From assembly GCF_001653755.1 (NCBI RefSeq), contig NZ_CP015125.1, positions 928,001 to 992,000 of the forward strand: a stretch of 64,000 bases of DNA, given 5' to 3'. Below are positions 16,821 through 24,486 of this stretch, in pieces. The position numbers and the translations under genes are program-made. The first letter of the stretch is position 1, and each line of letters opens with the position of its first letter. The notes beneath the pieces were generated by a model. The model ran no database searches. It was not told where the DNA came from and was given only the letters and a program-made list of their open reading frames with translations. The stretch comes from Dokdonia donghaensis DSW-1. Lineage in GTDB: Bacteria; Bacteroidota; Bacteroidia; Flavobacteriales; Flavobacteriaceae.

Positions 16821-17372
16821 TTAGTTGGTATAATTAAGGTCAAAGCGACCGTCTGTAATGGTAATCTCATTACCATCATTGTCTAAGACCGTAAAGGCAA
16901 AAGTTCCAGAGATGATGGATTCATCAAAACGGGTAATTGTAAGTAGACCTGGGTTACTATTTTGTGAGTTGACAGCTATCAATTCATCAGGGAATGAGGT
17001 AAGTTCGCCGCAATAGTTAGGTAAAGCACAGCTTATTAATTCATAAGAGCTATTTTCATCAATAATTTGTGGATTATCAATTGTTCCAATAAGAATGGAC
17101 TGGAATGAATCACCCCCTCCTGACGATGCAGAAATAGAAAGTGTATAAGCCCCATCTACAAATTGATAGAAAGCATTTGGAGCACTATTTCCAAAATTAG
17201 AAGGGATAAATGGCTCTCCATTTATAAGGCATCCTAGCGTCTGTGCTCCTGTTTGTGTTGCAGCGGGGAGCTCATCTAGCGGGTCTGTAGGGCCGTCATC
17301 GCCATTGTCATCATTATTGCAGTTAATTAAGAACAGTGATGCTAGTAGTAAAAGAAAGAATGTTCTTTTCAT
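16821..17372 (-). CDS. Lipoprotein paralogue B of a tandem pair
   Basis: A 183-residue predicted lipoprotein, upstream partner of the gene at 16253-16798 with a 22-nt gap. I start at 17372 (MKRTFFLLLLASLFLINC, lipidated Cys18). About the first 47 residues and the last 40 (from about LLTITRFDESIISGTF) match paralogue A closely, while the middle (residues about 85-145) differs strongly. The strong similarity of the ends at DNA level shows recent duplication or gene conversion. No function can be assigned; a surface location is likely from the lipobox and acidic linker. Confidence 0.82.
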   Translation of the reverse strand: MKRTFFLLLLASLFLINCNNDDNGDDGPTDPLDELPAATQTGAQTLGCLINGEPFIPSNFGNSAPNAFYQFVDGAYTLSISASSGGGDSFQSILIGTIDNPQIIDENSSYELISCALPNYCGELTSFPDELIAVNSQNSNPGLLTITRFDESIISGTFAFTVLDNDGNEITITDGRFDLNYTN

Positions 17373-17643
17373 AGGTATGTTTTTATAATTTATGTCTCTT
17401 AAGCTCATTGTAGAGAGGGAGTGTAACGCCTTTTAAAGACGCTACTGTATTTATAGTGATAATTTTCTTTAGAACTCTTTCAATTCTTTCTAAACTATTT
17501 ATTATCCTGCTAAAATATCTTAAGGTTTTCTTAATGAGGCTGTTTCTTAATGTTTAGATAACATTGTGAGGAGATTTTAATAAAGTGTTTCTCCCTTATA
17601 AATAGCGTAGCGACTCACTATTGAGAATGTAAATGTGGGGTAA
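17373..17643. other. Noncoding region upstream of lipoprotein B
   Basis: The gap between 17372 and 17696 has no ORF that I would call. It must hold the promoter of the lipoprotein pair, but I see no exact TAnnTTTG box on the minus strand near 17372. The extended palindromic repeat occupies its far end (17644-17683). Nothing else is recognisable. Confidence 0.6.
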
Positions 17644-17683
17644 TACGCTTTCGCGAAAGCGTGAACCTACATAGTAAAGGTTG
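17644..17683. repeat. Iterated palindrome with extended 40-bp flank, copy 2
   Basis: The palindrome is 17644-17662 (core 17648-17659), followed by GAACCTACATAGTAAAGGTTG. It is nearly identical to 16201-16241 and in the same orientation. Confidence 0.9.
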
Positions 17684-17695
17684 TTTTTACAGCGC

Positions 17696-18580
17696 TTATG
17701 CTTTTCTTCTGGCGCTATTACCTATATAAACACCTACAAGAATGATAAGGGTGGCAATAAACTGAAGCATTGTAAAGGCCTCGCCATCTAGCAGTCCCCA
17801 CATTACAGATATAATAGGCATCAAGTAGGTAACAGAAGATGCAAAGACGGGATTGCTCATTTGCACAAGTTTGTTAAACATCACTTTTGCTAGTGCAGTG
17901 CCAAATATAGAGAGAATCACGATGTACCCTATAGACTGCTGTAGCGTAGCGTCTGTAGTAACGGGTAAATCAAAAAAACCAGAAATAGCGAGTATAATTG
18001 CCGCGGGTATAATGAGAAAGACAAAGTTACCAGCCGCAATAGCGATGGCAGGCACTTCTTGCAAATGTCTTTTTATAATATTTACATTAAGTGCATAAAA
18101 GGAGGCTGCTATAATGACCAATGAGGCATACCAATAATTTTGACCTTCATTAATTTGAGCGCCTATATAAATAAGAGCCCCAGCACCCACAAGCCCTAAA
18201 AGTACACCTATAAACTGCCGTTGTATAAATTGTGCTCCAAAGAGTAGTATCCCAAAAATAAATGCCAGTAAGGGTACGCTAGAGTTTAAAATACCTACCA
18301 CAGCACTATCTATCTCTGTCTCTGCAAAGGCAAATAAAAATACGGGCAGCCCTGTGCCTAGTATACCGGTAATACCTATCCACTTCCAGTCTTGTTTTTT
18401 TATCTTTTTGAGACTTTTCCACCCAAAGAGCAATAACACCGTTGCCGAAAATAAAATACGTAATGCTCCTAGTTGCAATGGGTCTAGACCTACAAGCCCT
18501 TTTTTAATAAGGATAAAAGAACTACCCCAGATAATGGATAATACAAAGAGATATATCCATTTTAAAGACTTGTTTGGCAT
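17696..18580 (-). CDS. EamA/DMT-family transporter
   Basis: A 294-residue membrane protein of the drug/metabolite transporter superfamily with two EamA repeats and about ten helices. The first repeat starts WIYLFVLSIIWGSSFILIKKGL, with the characteristic WGSSF; the second begins near residue 150 with YWYASLVIIAASFYALN. Members export metabolites or amino acids; the substrate here cannot be told. It is a single gene, upstream of the palindromic repeat and separate from the gld genes. Confidence 0.92.
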   Translation of the reverse strand: MPNKSLKWIYLFVLSIIWGSSFILIKKGLVGLDPLQLGALRILFSATVLLLFGWKSLKKIKKQDWKWIGITGILGTGLPVFLFAFAETEIDSAVVGILNSSVPLLAFIFGILLFGAQFIQRQFIGVLLGLVGAGALIYIGAQINEGQNYWYASLVIIAASFYALNVNIIKRHLQEVPAIAIAAGNFVFLIIPAAIILAISGFFDLPVTTDATLQQSIGYIVILSIFGTALAKVMFNKLVQMSNPVFASSVTYLMPIISVMWGLLDGEAFTMLQFIATLIILVGVYIGNSARRKA

Positions 18581-18658
18581 TGCTTTGATTTAAGAATGCA
18601 AAGGTCGGCGTTTTTAAGGTAAAAATCTAAAAGGTTTGTGAGGTAAAGTAGGGCGATA

Positions 18659-19222
18659 TTATTTACGCCATTCTATACTTTCCATAAGGTGGCGTATGTC
18701 GTTTTTGAGATATATCGCAGCGGGATATATACTATCATAATTAGGCCTTGCATTAAAGTATATAGACCCCGTAAGAAAGTGATTTGTACTATCCGTAATA
18801 TAAAATTGAGATTGTGAGGCTGCATCTCCTTTTATGTCATAAAACATCCCGTAGGCGTTTTGGGTCTCGTTTACATACTTTTCTTCTATAATATTATCTG
18901 CTTTACGCACGTGCTCATAGGTGAGCTTTTGGGCATCATTGAGCAGTGCATTAATATTATTATCAACCTTGCGGTAGGTTAAAAAGATGCTGCCGTTTAT
19001 GGTTGGGTAATCTATTACTGCAGAACAGTCATCTTTGTAGCGTACAATCCCTAGTTTGTTGAGGTCAAAGTTATAATCACAGTCGCTTGCAGTAGCCTTG
19101 TAACTAGGCGCAGGGTATGATAAACTAAGCTGGCTTTTAGGCTTAGGCAAGGTGTCGCCTCCACAAGAAATAAGTGATATGCTTAAAGCGATTAAGATGA
19201 GTATGGCTGCTGTGTTTTTCAA
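18659..19222 (-). CDS. gldD: Gliding motility lipoprotein GldD
   Basis: A 187-residue lipoprotein with lipidated Cys20 (ISLISCGGD), starting the mature protein with a DTLPKPKSQLSLSYPAPSY segment typical of GldD. GldD is needed for gliding and for type IX secretion in Flavobacterium johnsoniae, acting in the cell envelope. The gene overlaps the stop of gldE by 4 nt (19219-19222), so the two are translationally coupled, in the known order ssb-gldE-gldD. Identification rests on sequence style plus synteny. Confidence 0.92.
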   Translation of the reverse strand: MKNTAAILILIALSISLISCGGDTLPKPKSQLSLSYPAPSYKATASDCDYNFDLNKLGIVRYKDDCSAVIDYPTINGSIFLTYRKVDNNINALLNDAQKLTYEHVRKADNIIEEKYVNETQNAYGMFYDIKGDAASQSQFYITDSTNHFLTGSIYFNARPNYDSIYPAAIYLKNDIRHLMESIEWRK

Positions 19223-20541
19223 GATGTAATGGTAAATTTAATTTGCTTGATGCGCTTTTTATCTAGAGCCTCCACAGTAAACGCATAGGTGTCATACTTT
19301 ATTACCTCATTTTTACGAGGAAACGCTCCAGAGACCTCTAGTACAAAACCAGCAATGGTTTCGGCTTCACCTTTCTTGTTTTCAAAGATAGTGGTGTCTT
19401 CTAGTTTTATGATGCGATAAAAATCCTTGAGCGATGTCTTCCCATCAAAGATCCAGTTATAATCATCAAGTTTAGAATAGATAATATTTTCATCATCAAA
19501 CTCGTCCGAGATGTCTCCCACGATTTCTTCTATAATATCTTCTAGAGAGATAAGCCCGCTAGTACCACCATACTCATCTACTACGATGGCTAGGTGGTTT
19601 TTCTTTTCTTTAAACTCTGCGAGTAAGTCATCTAGCTTTTTATTTTCTGGCACAAAGTAAGGCTCGCGTATAAGTTTTGTCCAGTCAAAGTCTTTTTTAG
19701 TAAGATGTGGTAGTAAATCTTTTACATAGAGAATACCTACTATAGTATCTACACTCTCAGAAAACACGGGGATGCGGGAGAAACCATTTTCTGTAATTTC
19801 TTTAAGTACTTTTTGATAATCATCATCTTTATTAAGGGCAAAGACATCCATACGTGGTCGCATTACCTGTTTTGTATCTGTATTACCAAAAGATACAATG
19901 CCTTTTAAAATCTTTTGTTCTTCTGTGGTGGTATCTTCTTCACTAGTAAGCTCTAGTGCCTGCGATAACTGATCTACATTAAAACTAGATTTTTGTTCGC
20001 CTAGCTTATTTTGAATCCACAATGTGGCAAGGCGCATAGGACTGCTCAGGGGTGTAAATAGCATATCTAAAAAACGCAGCGGGTATGCCATAAGTGCTGC
20101 AAATTTCTTGTTGTTTCTGTTTGCATACACCTTAGGTAAAATCTCACCAAAAAGTAATATCAAAAACGTGATAAGGACCACTTCCAGTAAGAAGCGCACA
20201 GGGATGGTAAGAATCTCTGCTGTAATATTTGCAAATATGACTTCACCTAGGCTGGCAAATAGGAGGACAATAGCAATATTTATAGCATTGTTTGCTACAA
20301 GTATGGTTGCTAGTAGTTTTTTTGGTTTGGTGAGTAATTTTTTTACCACCATCATCTTGCGGTCTGCAACGAGCTCTTCGGTTTCTAGTAAGTCACTAGG
20401 TGATAGAGAAAAAAAAGCTACTTCTGCACCGCTTATAAGCGCAGAGCACGTAAGCAGTATAACAAGTGCCACAAGACTCAAAATACTTGAGGTGTCAAGG
20501 GCGAGTAAAAGTATAAGTAAGGGTTCGGGATCGGGATCCAA
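19219..20541 (-). CDS. gldE: Gliding motility-associated protein GldE (CorC/HlyC family)
   Basis: A 440-residue membrane protein. An N-terminal CNNM/DUF21 domain with about four helices (residues 15-160) is followed by two CBS domains (about 210-330, with the region RPRMDVFALNKDDDYQKVL and FVPENKKLDDLL) and a C-terminal CorC/HlyC domain. GldE can substitute for or support GldD in flavobacterial gliding. It lies 22 nt downstream of ssb and overlaps gldD. A role in metal transport like CorC relatives is possible from the domain family. Confidence 0.93.
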   Translation of the reverse strand: MDPDPEPLLILLLALDTSSILSLVALVILLTCSALISGAEVAFFSLSPSDLLETEELVADRKMMVVKKLLTKPKKLLATILVANNAINIAIVLLFASLGEVIFANITAEILTIPVRFLLEVVLITFLILLFGEILPKVYANRNNKKFAALMAYPLRFLDMLFTPLSSPMRLATLWIQNKLGEQKSSFNVDQLSQALELTSEEDTTTEEQKILKGIVSFGNTDTKQVMRPRMDVFALNKDDDYQKVLKEITENGFSRIPVFSESVDTIVGILYVKDLLPHLTKKDFDWTKLIREPYFVPENKKLDDLLAEFKEKKNHLAIVVDEYGGTSGLISLEDIIEEIVGDISDEFDDENIIYSKLDDYNWIFDGKTSLKDFYRIIKLEDTTIFENKKGEAETIAGFVLEVSGAFPRKNEVIKYDTYAFTVEALDKKRIKQIKFTITS

Positions 20542-20563
20542 AGGTTATAAAATTTAAATTAAC

Positions 20564-21052
20564 TTAAAATGGCAAATCATCTACATCACTGGTGTCTGTA
20601 GTAGGTTGCGCAGGTTGAGAAGGTTGATTTGTATTATAAGGTTGCGCTTTAGGCTGTGCTGGTTGAGCAGCTTGTCTAGGTTGCTGGGCTTGCTGCCCTT
20701 GCCCTTGACTCTCGCCTTTAGGTGTTAAGAAGGTAAACTCTTGACACTGTATCTCTGTAGAGTAGCGGTCCATACCTTTATCATCTGTCCACTTGCGAGT
20801 TTTAAGGCGACCTTCTACATATACTTTGTCACCTTTTTTCAGATATTTCTCACAAATTTCGGCAGCTTTATTACGCACAACAATGTTGTGCCACTCCGTA
20901 TTACTTACGCGCTCTCCCGTGGTACGGTTTACATACTCCTCGTTAGTCGCTAGAGGAAATCTTCCTATACAATTACCTCCTTCAAAGTAATTCATCTTTA
21001 CATCATCTCCGGTGTGACCTATAAGGATCACTTTATTGATAGTTCCTGCCAT
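20564..21052 (-). CDS. ssb: Single-stranded DNA-binding protein
   Basis: A 162-residue SSB with the OB-fold at residues 1-110 (MAGTINKVILIGHTGDD, then EYLNR-like NTEWHNIVV and KVYVEGRL) and a Gln/Pro-rich disordered tail ending in the acidic tip DDLPF, which recruits partner proteins. It is the first gene of the ssb-gldE-gldD unit. The upstream 5-nt-distant CAAATGTA is too close for a normal promoter. Confidence 0.97.
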   Translation of the reverse strand: MAGTINKVILIGHTGDDVKMNYFEGGNCIGRFPLATNEEYVNRTTGERVSNTEWHNIVVRNKAAEICEKYLKKGDKVYVEGRLKTRKWTDDKGMDRYSTEIQCQEFTFLTPKGESQGQGQQAQQPRQAAQPAQPKAQPYNTNQPSQPAQPTTDTSDVDDLPF

Positions 21053-21090
21053 AGTATCAAATGTAATAAATATTGCGATGCAAGGCTGTT

Positions 21091-21105
21091 ATGCTTTCGC
21101 GAAAG
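21091..21105. repeat. Iterated palindrome upstream of ssb
   Basis: The exact core is 21094-21105, with asymmetric outer arms, 41 nt upstream of the ssb start. Confidence 0.9.
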
Positions 21106-21189
21106 TTTACCAAAACACACTTGTATTACATAAAGGAGATAGCGTTCTAATCCCCTTAACTAACAGTGATATCTCACAATAAGACATAA

Positions 21190-21221
21190 AAAATCCCTAA
21201 AAGAACCACCTTTTAGGGATT
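21190..21221 (-). terminator. Terminator of the small secreted protein gene
   Basis: AATCCCTAAAAG pairs with CTTTTAGGGATT (12 bp) around a 6-nt loop. On the minus strand it is followed by TTTTTT, so it ends the transcript of the 21265-21603 gene. Confidence 0.85.
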
Positions 21222-21264
21222 AAACTAAGCATACTAATTTTTACACAAAATAAACTAGTCTTGT

Positions 21265-21603
21265 TTATCCGATAACCACCTCTTTGGTGTAACTCTTGTC
21301 ACCGTCTTTTACTTTTACATAATACGTACCCTTGAAAGCTTTAGTAAAGTTAAAAGCCTTGTGTACGGTTTTTGTCTCTTCAATAGTTTCTGTAAAAACA
21401 ATACGTCCCATTGCGTCACGTACTACTACGTTTATAGGGCTTTGGTCAAGGTTAAGTAGGTTAAGATACACGACCTCTCCGTCTGTTTTTAAAACTAAGC
21501 TCTCTGCAGATGTCTTAGGAGGATTGTTTAATCCTGTAGCATTAACTTGAATGCTTGTTACTAAAATCGCAAAGGCTGCTAGTAATTTGATTGCATTTTT
21601 CAT
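21265..21603 (-). CDS. Small secreted protein with a T9SS-tail-like or DUF3244-like domain
   Basis: A 112-residue exported protein with a signal peptide (about 1-22, ending VNA). The mature domain is a single beta-sandwich: VYLNLLNLDQSPINVVVRDAMGRIVF, then GTYYVKVKDGDKSYTKEVVIG. This resembles the type-A C-terminal sorting domain of T9SS cargo (G.YYVKV.DG, then TKEVVI), but it is nearly the whole protein, as in small DUF3244-like proteins. No other domain is present and the function is unknown. With the AraC gene it lies between ssb and mutY. Confidence 0.7.
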   Translation of the reverse strand: MKNAIKLLAAFAILVTSIQVNATGLNNPPKTSAESLVLKTDGEVVYLNLLNLDQSPINVVVRDAMGRIVFTETIEETKTVHKAFNFTKAFKGTYYVKVKDGDKSYTKEVVIG

Positions 21604-21795
21604 AATATTTCAATTTAAAAGATTGATTTCTAATTTTTTACACTGCAAACATACGGTCGATTATAAGTTTCTACTACACGCATATTTTCAAATATATGTG
21701 TGTAATTAACACAGTAATGTGTTAATAAATCATAAAATGTTAATTTAGCACATAATTGAGGTAAATCTCTAGTGATGTAAGGATATAAACCTATT

Positions 21796-21803
21796 TAATT
21801 TTG
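21796..21803 (+). promoter_or_regulatory. Candidate -7 box of the AraC gene
   Basis: TAATTTTG matches TAnnTTTG exactly, 20 nt upstream of the AraC start at 21824. Confidence 0.35.
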
Positions 21804-21823
21804 CCTCGTAAAGCAGCTCTACT

Positions 21824-22696
21824 ATGATTTTGCAAAAACCTACTTTTGAGTCTATTTCTCCAGATTTTGGAACCTCGTTTGCATACCAGAAGTTTGATGA
21901 GCGCACTACAAACGTTAATAATGTCTGGCATTATCATCCCGAGATAGAGCTCGTTTTTGTAAACGGGGGTACAGGGAGAAGGCAGGTAGGGAGTAACGTG
22001 TCTTATTATACCTGGGGAACACTTATAATAGTAGGTAGTAATTTACCTCACTGTGGTTTTACAAATGAGGATACAGGTAACAGCTGTGAGACCGTCATAC
22101 ATATGAAACCCGATTTTTTAGGAGCAGACTTCTTTAATATCCCAGAGATGGCCAGTATTAAAAGACTACTACACGTAGCAAATCGTGGGATTGTATTTTC
22201 TGGCGAGACAAAGGCTAGAGTAGGAGCGATGATGGAAGCAATGGAGCATCAAACAGATTTTGAACGCCTCGTATCACAACTCAACATACTTAATGACCTC
22301 GCGCATACAGAAGAGTACAGAATTCTTAATGCAGATGGCTTCTCCTTACTGTCTGATGTAAAAGATAATGACCGTATTAACCTAGTCTTTAATTATGTAA
22401 AAACCCACTTTAAAGAAGAGATACCACTAAAAGATATGGCAGATCTTACTAACCTTACCATCCCGAGTTTTTGCCGTTTCTTTAAAAAGATTACAAATAA
22501 AACCTTTACCCAGTTTGTAAATGAGTATCGCCTCGTACACGCGTCAAAATTACTAGCAGAGCAGCCCCTTAGTATTACAGAGGTATGTTTTGCCAGTGGG
22601 TTTAATAATTTCTCTCACTTTAATAAAAAATTTAAGGCCTTTGTTGGTCAAAATCCTTCAGAGTATAGAAAAGAGCTTAGAACCGTACTAGAGTAA
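21824..22696 (+). CDS. AraC family transcriptional regulator
   Basis: A 290-residue regulator. The N-terminal part is a cupin-like sensor (about residues 20-120, with HYHPEIELVFVNGGTGRRQVG and PHCGF). The C-terminal AraC helix-turn-helix pair spans about 195-285 (MADLTNLTIPSFCRFFKKITNKTFTQFV, then CFASGFNNFSHFNKKFKAFVGQNPSEYR). The ligand is probably a small sugar or metabolite and is unknown. The 3' end overlaps that of convergent mutY by 9 nt. Confidence 0.93.
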   Translation: MILQKPTFESISPDFGTSFAYQKFDERTTNVNNVWHYHPEIELVFVNGGTGRRQVGSNVSYYTWGTLIIVGSNLPHCGFTNEDTGNSCETVIHMKPDFLGADFFNIPEMASIKRLLHVANRGIVFSGETKARVGAMMEAMEHQTDFERLVSQLNILNDLAHTEEYRILNADGFSLLSDVKDNDRINLVFNYVKTHFKEEIPLKDMADLTNLTIPSFCRFFKKITNKTFTQFVNEYRLVHASKLLAEQPLSITEVCFASGFNNFSHFNKKFKAFVGQNPSEYRKELRTVLE

Positions 22697-23737
22697 CTTC
22701 TCTATAAAATTCCCTATCAGCACTGGTACGGGTAGTTCGGTAATCCTATTTACAGGTGTGGCATTATCAGTAATTTCATCTACCGTTACTATCCAGAATG
22801 TGGTGTGTAGATGCTGGTGTGATAGTTTGTGTATAATAGGGGTGTCATTATATCTATAAATATCATTTATAACCAGATCTTGTAGTAAGGGGTGATTTTT
22901 TACGCTTTCGCGAAAGCGGTCTCCTTCTCCCTCTTGCAGCGCCGCGAGTTCTTCTATAACGGGAAACTCATACAGTCCTTGCCAGATGCCTTTGCCTGTG
23001 CGTTGCTTTATGATAGTTTGCTCTTGCTTATCTTTAATATATAGGTAGTGGAAATATTTGTGCTTTACCTTTGTCTTCTTAAGCTTCACAGGAAGCTCAG
23101 ACACTTTATTTTGTTGTAATGCTACACAGCTAGCATTATAGATACAGTGCAAGCAGTAGGGGTTTTGAGGTTTGCATTGTATTGCCCCAAACTCCATTAT
23201 AGCCTGGTTAAAATCTGCAGGGCGGTTTTCATCTATAAGCTCCTGCGCCAGTGCTTTAAACTCTTTTATGCCGGCTGTGCTATTTATAGGTGTGTCTATC
23301 CCGTATACTCTAGATAGCACTCTATATACATTACCATCTACTACAGCAGTAGGCTCATTAAAGCATATGCTTGCAATGGCACTGGCGGTATAATCTCCCA
23401 CACCTTTAAGTTTTTTAATCTCCTCATAGGTGTTAGGAAAAACACCGTCCATCTCTTCTACAATCATTTTTGCACTTGCGTGTAGGTTACGACCACGAGA
23501 ATAGTAGCCTAGACCTTGCCATAATTTAAGAACTTCTTCTTCTGTAGCTTGAGCAAGATCTTGCACTGTAGGAAAGGCCTCTGTAAAGGCAATATAATAC
23601 GGTAATCCTTGCGCTACGCGCGTTTGCTGAAGAATAATTTCTGAGAGCCAGATGTGGTAAGGATGGGTGGTATTGCGCCAAGGCATATCGCGCTTGTGTT
23701 CTAAATACCAAGTAATGAGTTTGTTAGAAAAAGACAA
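22688..23737 (-). CDS. mutY: A/G-specific adenine DNA glycosylase
   Basis: A 349-residue MutY that removes adenine mispaired with 8-oxoguanine. The catalytic and recognition residues are seen: Glu33 (SEIILQQTR), the helix-hairpin-helix (110-121, LKGVGDYTASA), Asp134 (AVVDGNVYR), and the iron-sulfur cluster Cys188-x6-Cys195-x2-Cys198-x5-Cys204. The C-terminal part is a NUDIX-like 8-oxoG recognition domain. Residues 273-277 (RFRES) are encoded by an iterated palindrome, in a loop of the C-terminal domain. The gene is divergent from HU. Confidence 0.97.
   Translation of the reverse strand: MSFSNKLITWYLEHKRDMPWRNTTHPYHIWLSEIILQQTRVAQGLPYYIAFTEAFPTVQDLAQATEEEVLKLWQGLGYYSRGRNLHASAKMIVEEMDGVFPNTYEEIKKLKGVGDYTASAIASICFNEPTAVVDGNVYRVLSRVYGIDTPINSTAGIKEFKALAQELIDENRPADFNQAIMEFGAIQCKPQNPYCLHCIYNASCVALQQNKVSELPVKLKKTKVKHKYFHYLYIKDKQEQTIIKQRTGKGIWQGLYEFPVIEELAALQEGEGDRFRESVKNHPLLQDLVINDIYRYNDTPIIHKLSHQHLHTTFWIVTVDEITDNATPVNRITELPVPVLIGNFIEKLL
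22901..22918. repeat. Iterated palindrome inside mutY
   Basis: The exact core is 22905-22916; it is translated as RFRES (residues 273-277), a third reading frame distinct from those in leuS and recX. Confidence 0.94.
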
Positions 23738-23797
23738 TATAAAATAGGGTTTTATACAAAGCTAGATGTTATGTGTCTATTTTTTAAAAGATTATGT

Positions 23798-23829
23798 TTG
23801 ATTCTTTGATATTTTAATTCCTATATTTG
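23798..23829 (+). promoter_or_regulatory. Candidate HU promoter (TTG and TATATTTG)
   Basis: TTG at 23798-23800 is followed by 21 nt and then TATATTTG at 23822-23829, matching the Bacteroidetes TTG-(17-23)-TAnnTTTG layout, 37 nt before the HU start. Confidence 0.55.
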
Positions 23830-23866
23830 CAATCTTGAATTTTAACCCCCTAATATATTTGACATT

Positions 23867-24157
23867 ATGACTAAAGCTGATATCGTAGCGAAAGTTTCTG
23901 AGAAACTGGGTATCGAAAAGAATGACGTACAAGCGACTATTGAATCTTTTATGGAGGAAGTAAAAACTTCATTAGAAGGAGGAGATAACGTGTACTTAAG
24001 AGGATTCGGTAGCTTTATAATCAAAACTAGAGCCGAGAAGACTGGTAGAAATATTTCAAAAAATACAACTATCAAGATTCCAGCACATAATATTCCAGCG
24101 TTCAAGCCTGCTAAAGTATTTGTAGAAGGTGTAAAAACGAACGTTAGTGTAGACTAA
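23867..24157 (+). CDS. HU family DNA-binding protein
   Basis: A 96-residue nucleoid protein of the HU/IHF family. The fold is complete: N-terminal helices (MTKADIVAKVSEKLGIEKNDVQATIESFMEEV), the beta-saddle (GGDNVYLRGFGSFIIKTRAEKTGRN) and the DNA-intercalating arm ending at the proline in IKIPAHNIPAFKPAKVF. It bends and compacts DNA as a dimer. It heads a short plus-strand unit with the 30-residue protein and is divergent from mutY. Confidence 0.95.
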   Translation: MTKADIVAKVSEKLGIEKNDVQATIESFMEEVKTSLEGGDNVYLRGFGSFIIKTRAEKTGRNISKNTTIKIPAHNIPAFKPAKVFVEGVKTNVSVD

Positions 24158-24184
24158 TAAGTAATATTTTAAACTATCATTTTT

Positions 24185-24277
24185 ATGCCAAGCGGTAAAA
24201 AAAGAAAAAGACACAAGGTAGCGACTCACAAACGTAAGAAAAGACGTAGAGCAAATCGCCACAAAAAGAAAAAGTAG
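24185..24277 (+). CDS. Ultra-short basic protein (ribosome-associated candidate)
   Basis: An ORF of 30 codons plus stop (ATG 24185, TAG 24275-24277). The protein starts MPSGKKRKRHKVATHKRKKR and 21 of 30 residues are Lys, Arg or His. I recognise this pattern as a family seen in many Bacteroidetes between HU and RNase G genes. Such very basic, short proteins are typically ribosomal; it may be a lineage-specific small ribosomal protein, but I cannot name it with confidence. It is 27 nt past HU, and a terminator begins in its last codons. The family link is recalled, not searched. Confidence 0.75.
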   Translation: MPSGKKRKRHKVATHKRKKRRRANRHKKKK

Positions 24278-24302
24278 TCTTAAGACTACTTTTTCTTTTA
24301 TT
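24268..24302 (+). terminator. Terminator overlapping the stop codon of the 30-residue gene
   Basis: AAAGTAGTCT (24271-24280) pairs with the complement in AGACTACTTT (24283-24292), and T-rich sequence follows. The stop codon TAG at 24275-24277 is in the left arm. Confidence 0.85.
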
Positions 24303-24338
24303 ACACCTCTAGGGTGCAATAACGCGTTCTTTGACATC

Positions 24339-24381
24339 GCAATAACAGCACTATCTTTTACCTAAGATACGTCATTATTGC
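24339..24381 (+). promoter_or_regulatory. Candidate structured leader upstream of rng
   Basis: Nested inverted repeats: an outer stem GCAATAA (24339-24345) with TTATTGC (24375-24381) and an inner stem TATCTT (24352-24357) with AAGATA (24364-24369), loop TTACCT. It lies about 105 nt before the rng start. Whether it is transcribed is not known. Confidence 0.4.
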
Positions 24382-24486
24382 AACGATATTTATTACACAC
24401 AGTATGTAAACACATACACTATACACCTGTGATAAATTAAAAGTATCAACCATCCCGATTTATATTGGGATAAAAATTACTACAAC

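Noticed and set aside
21058..21065. CAAATGTA as a -7 box for ssb
   Set aside because: It is only 5 nt from the start codon, so the transcript would be nearly leaderless; I treat it as chance.
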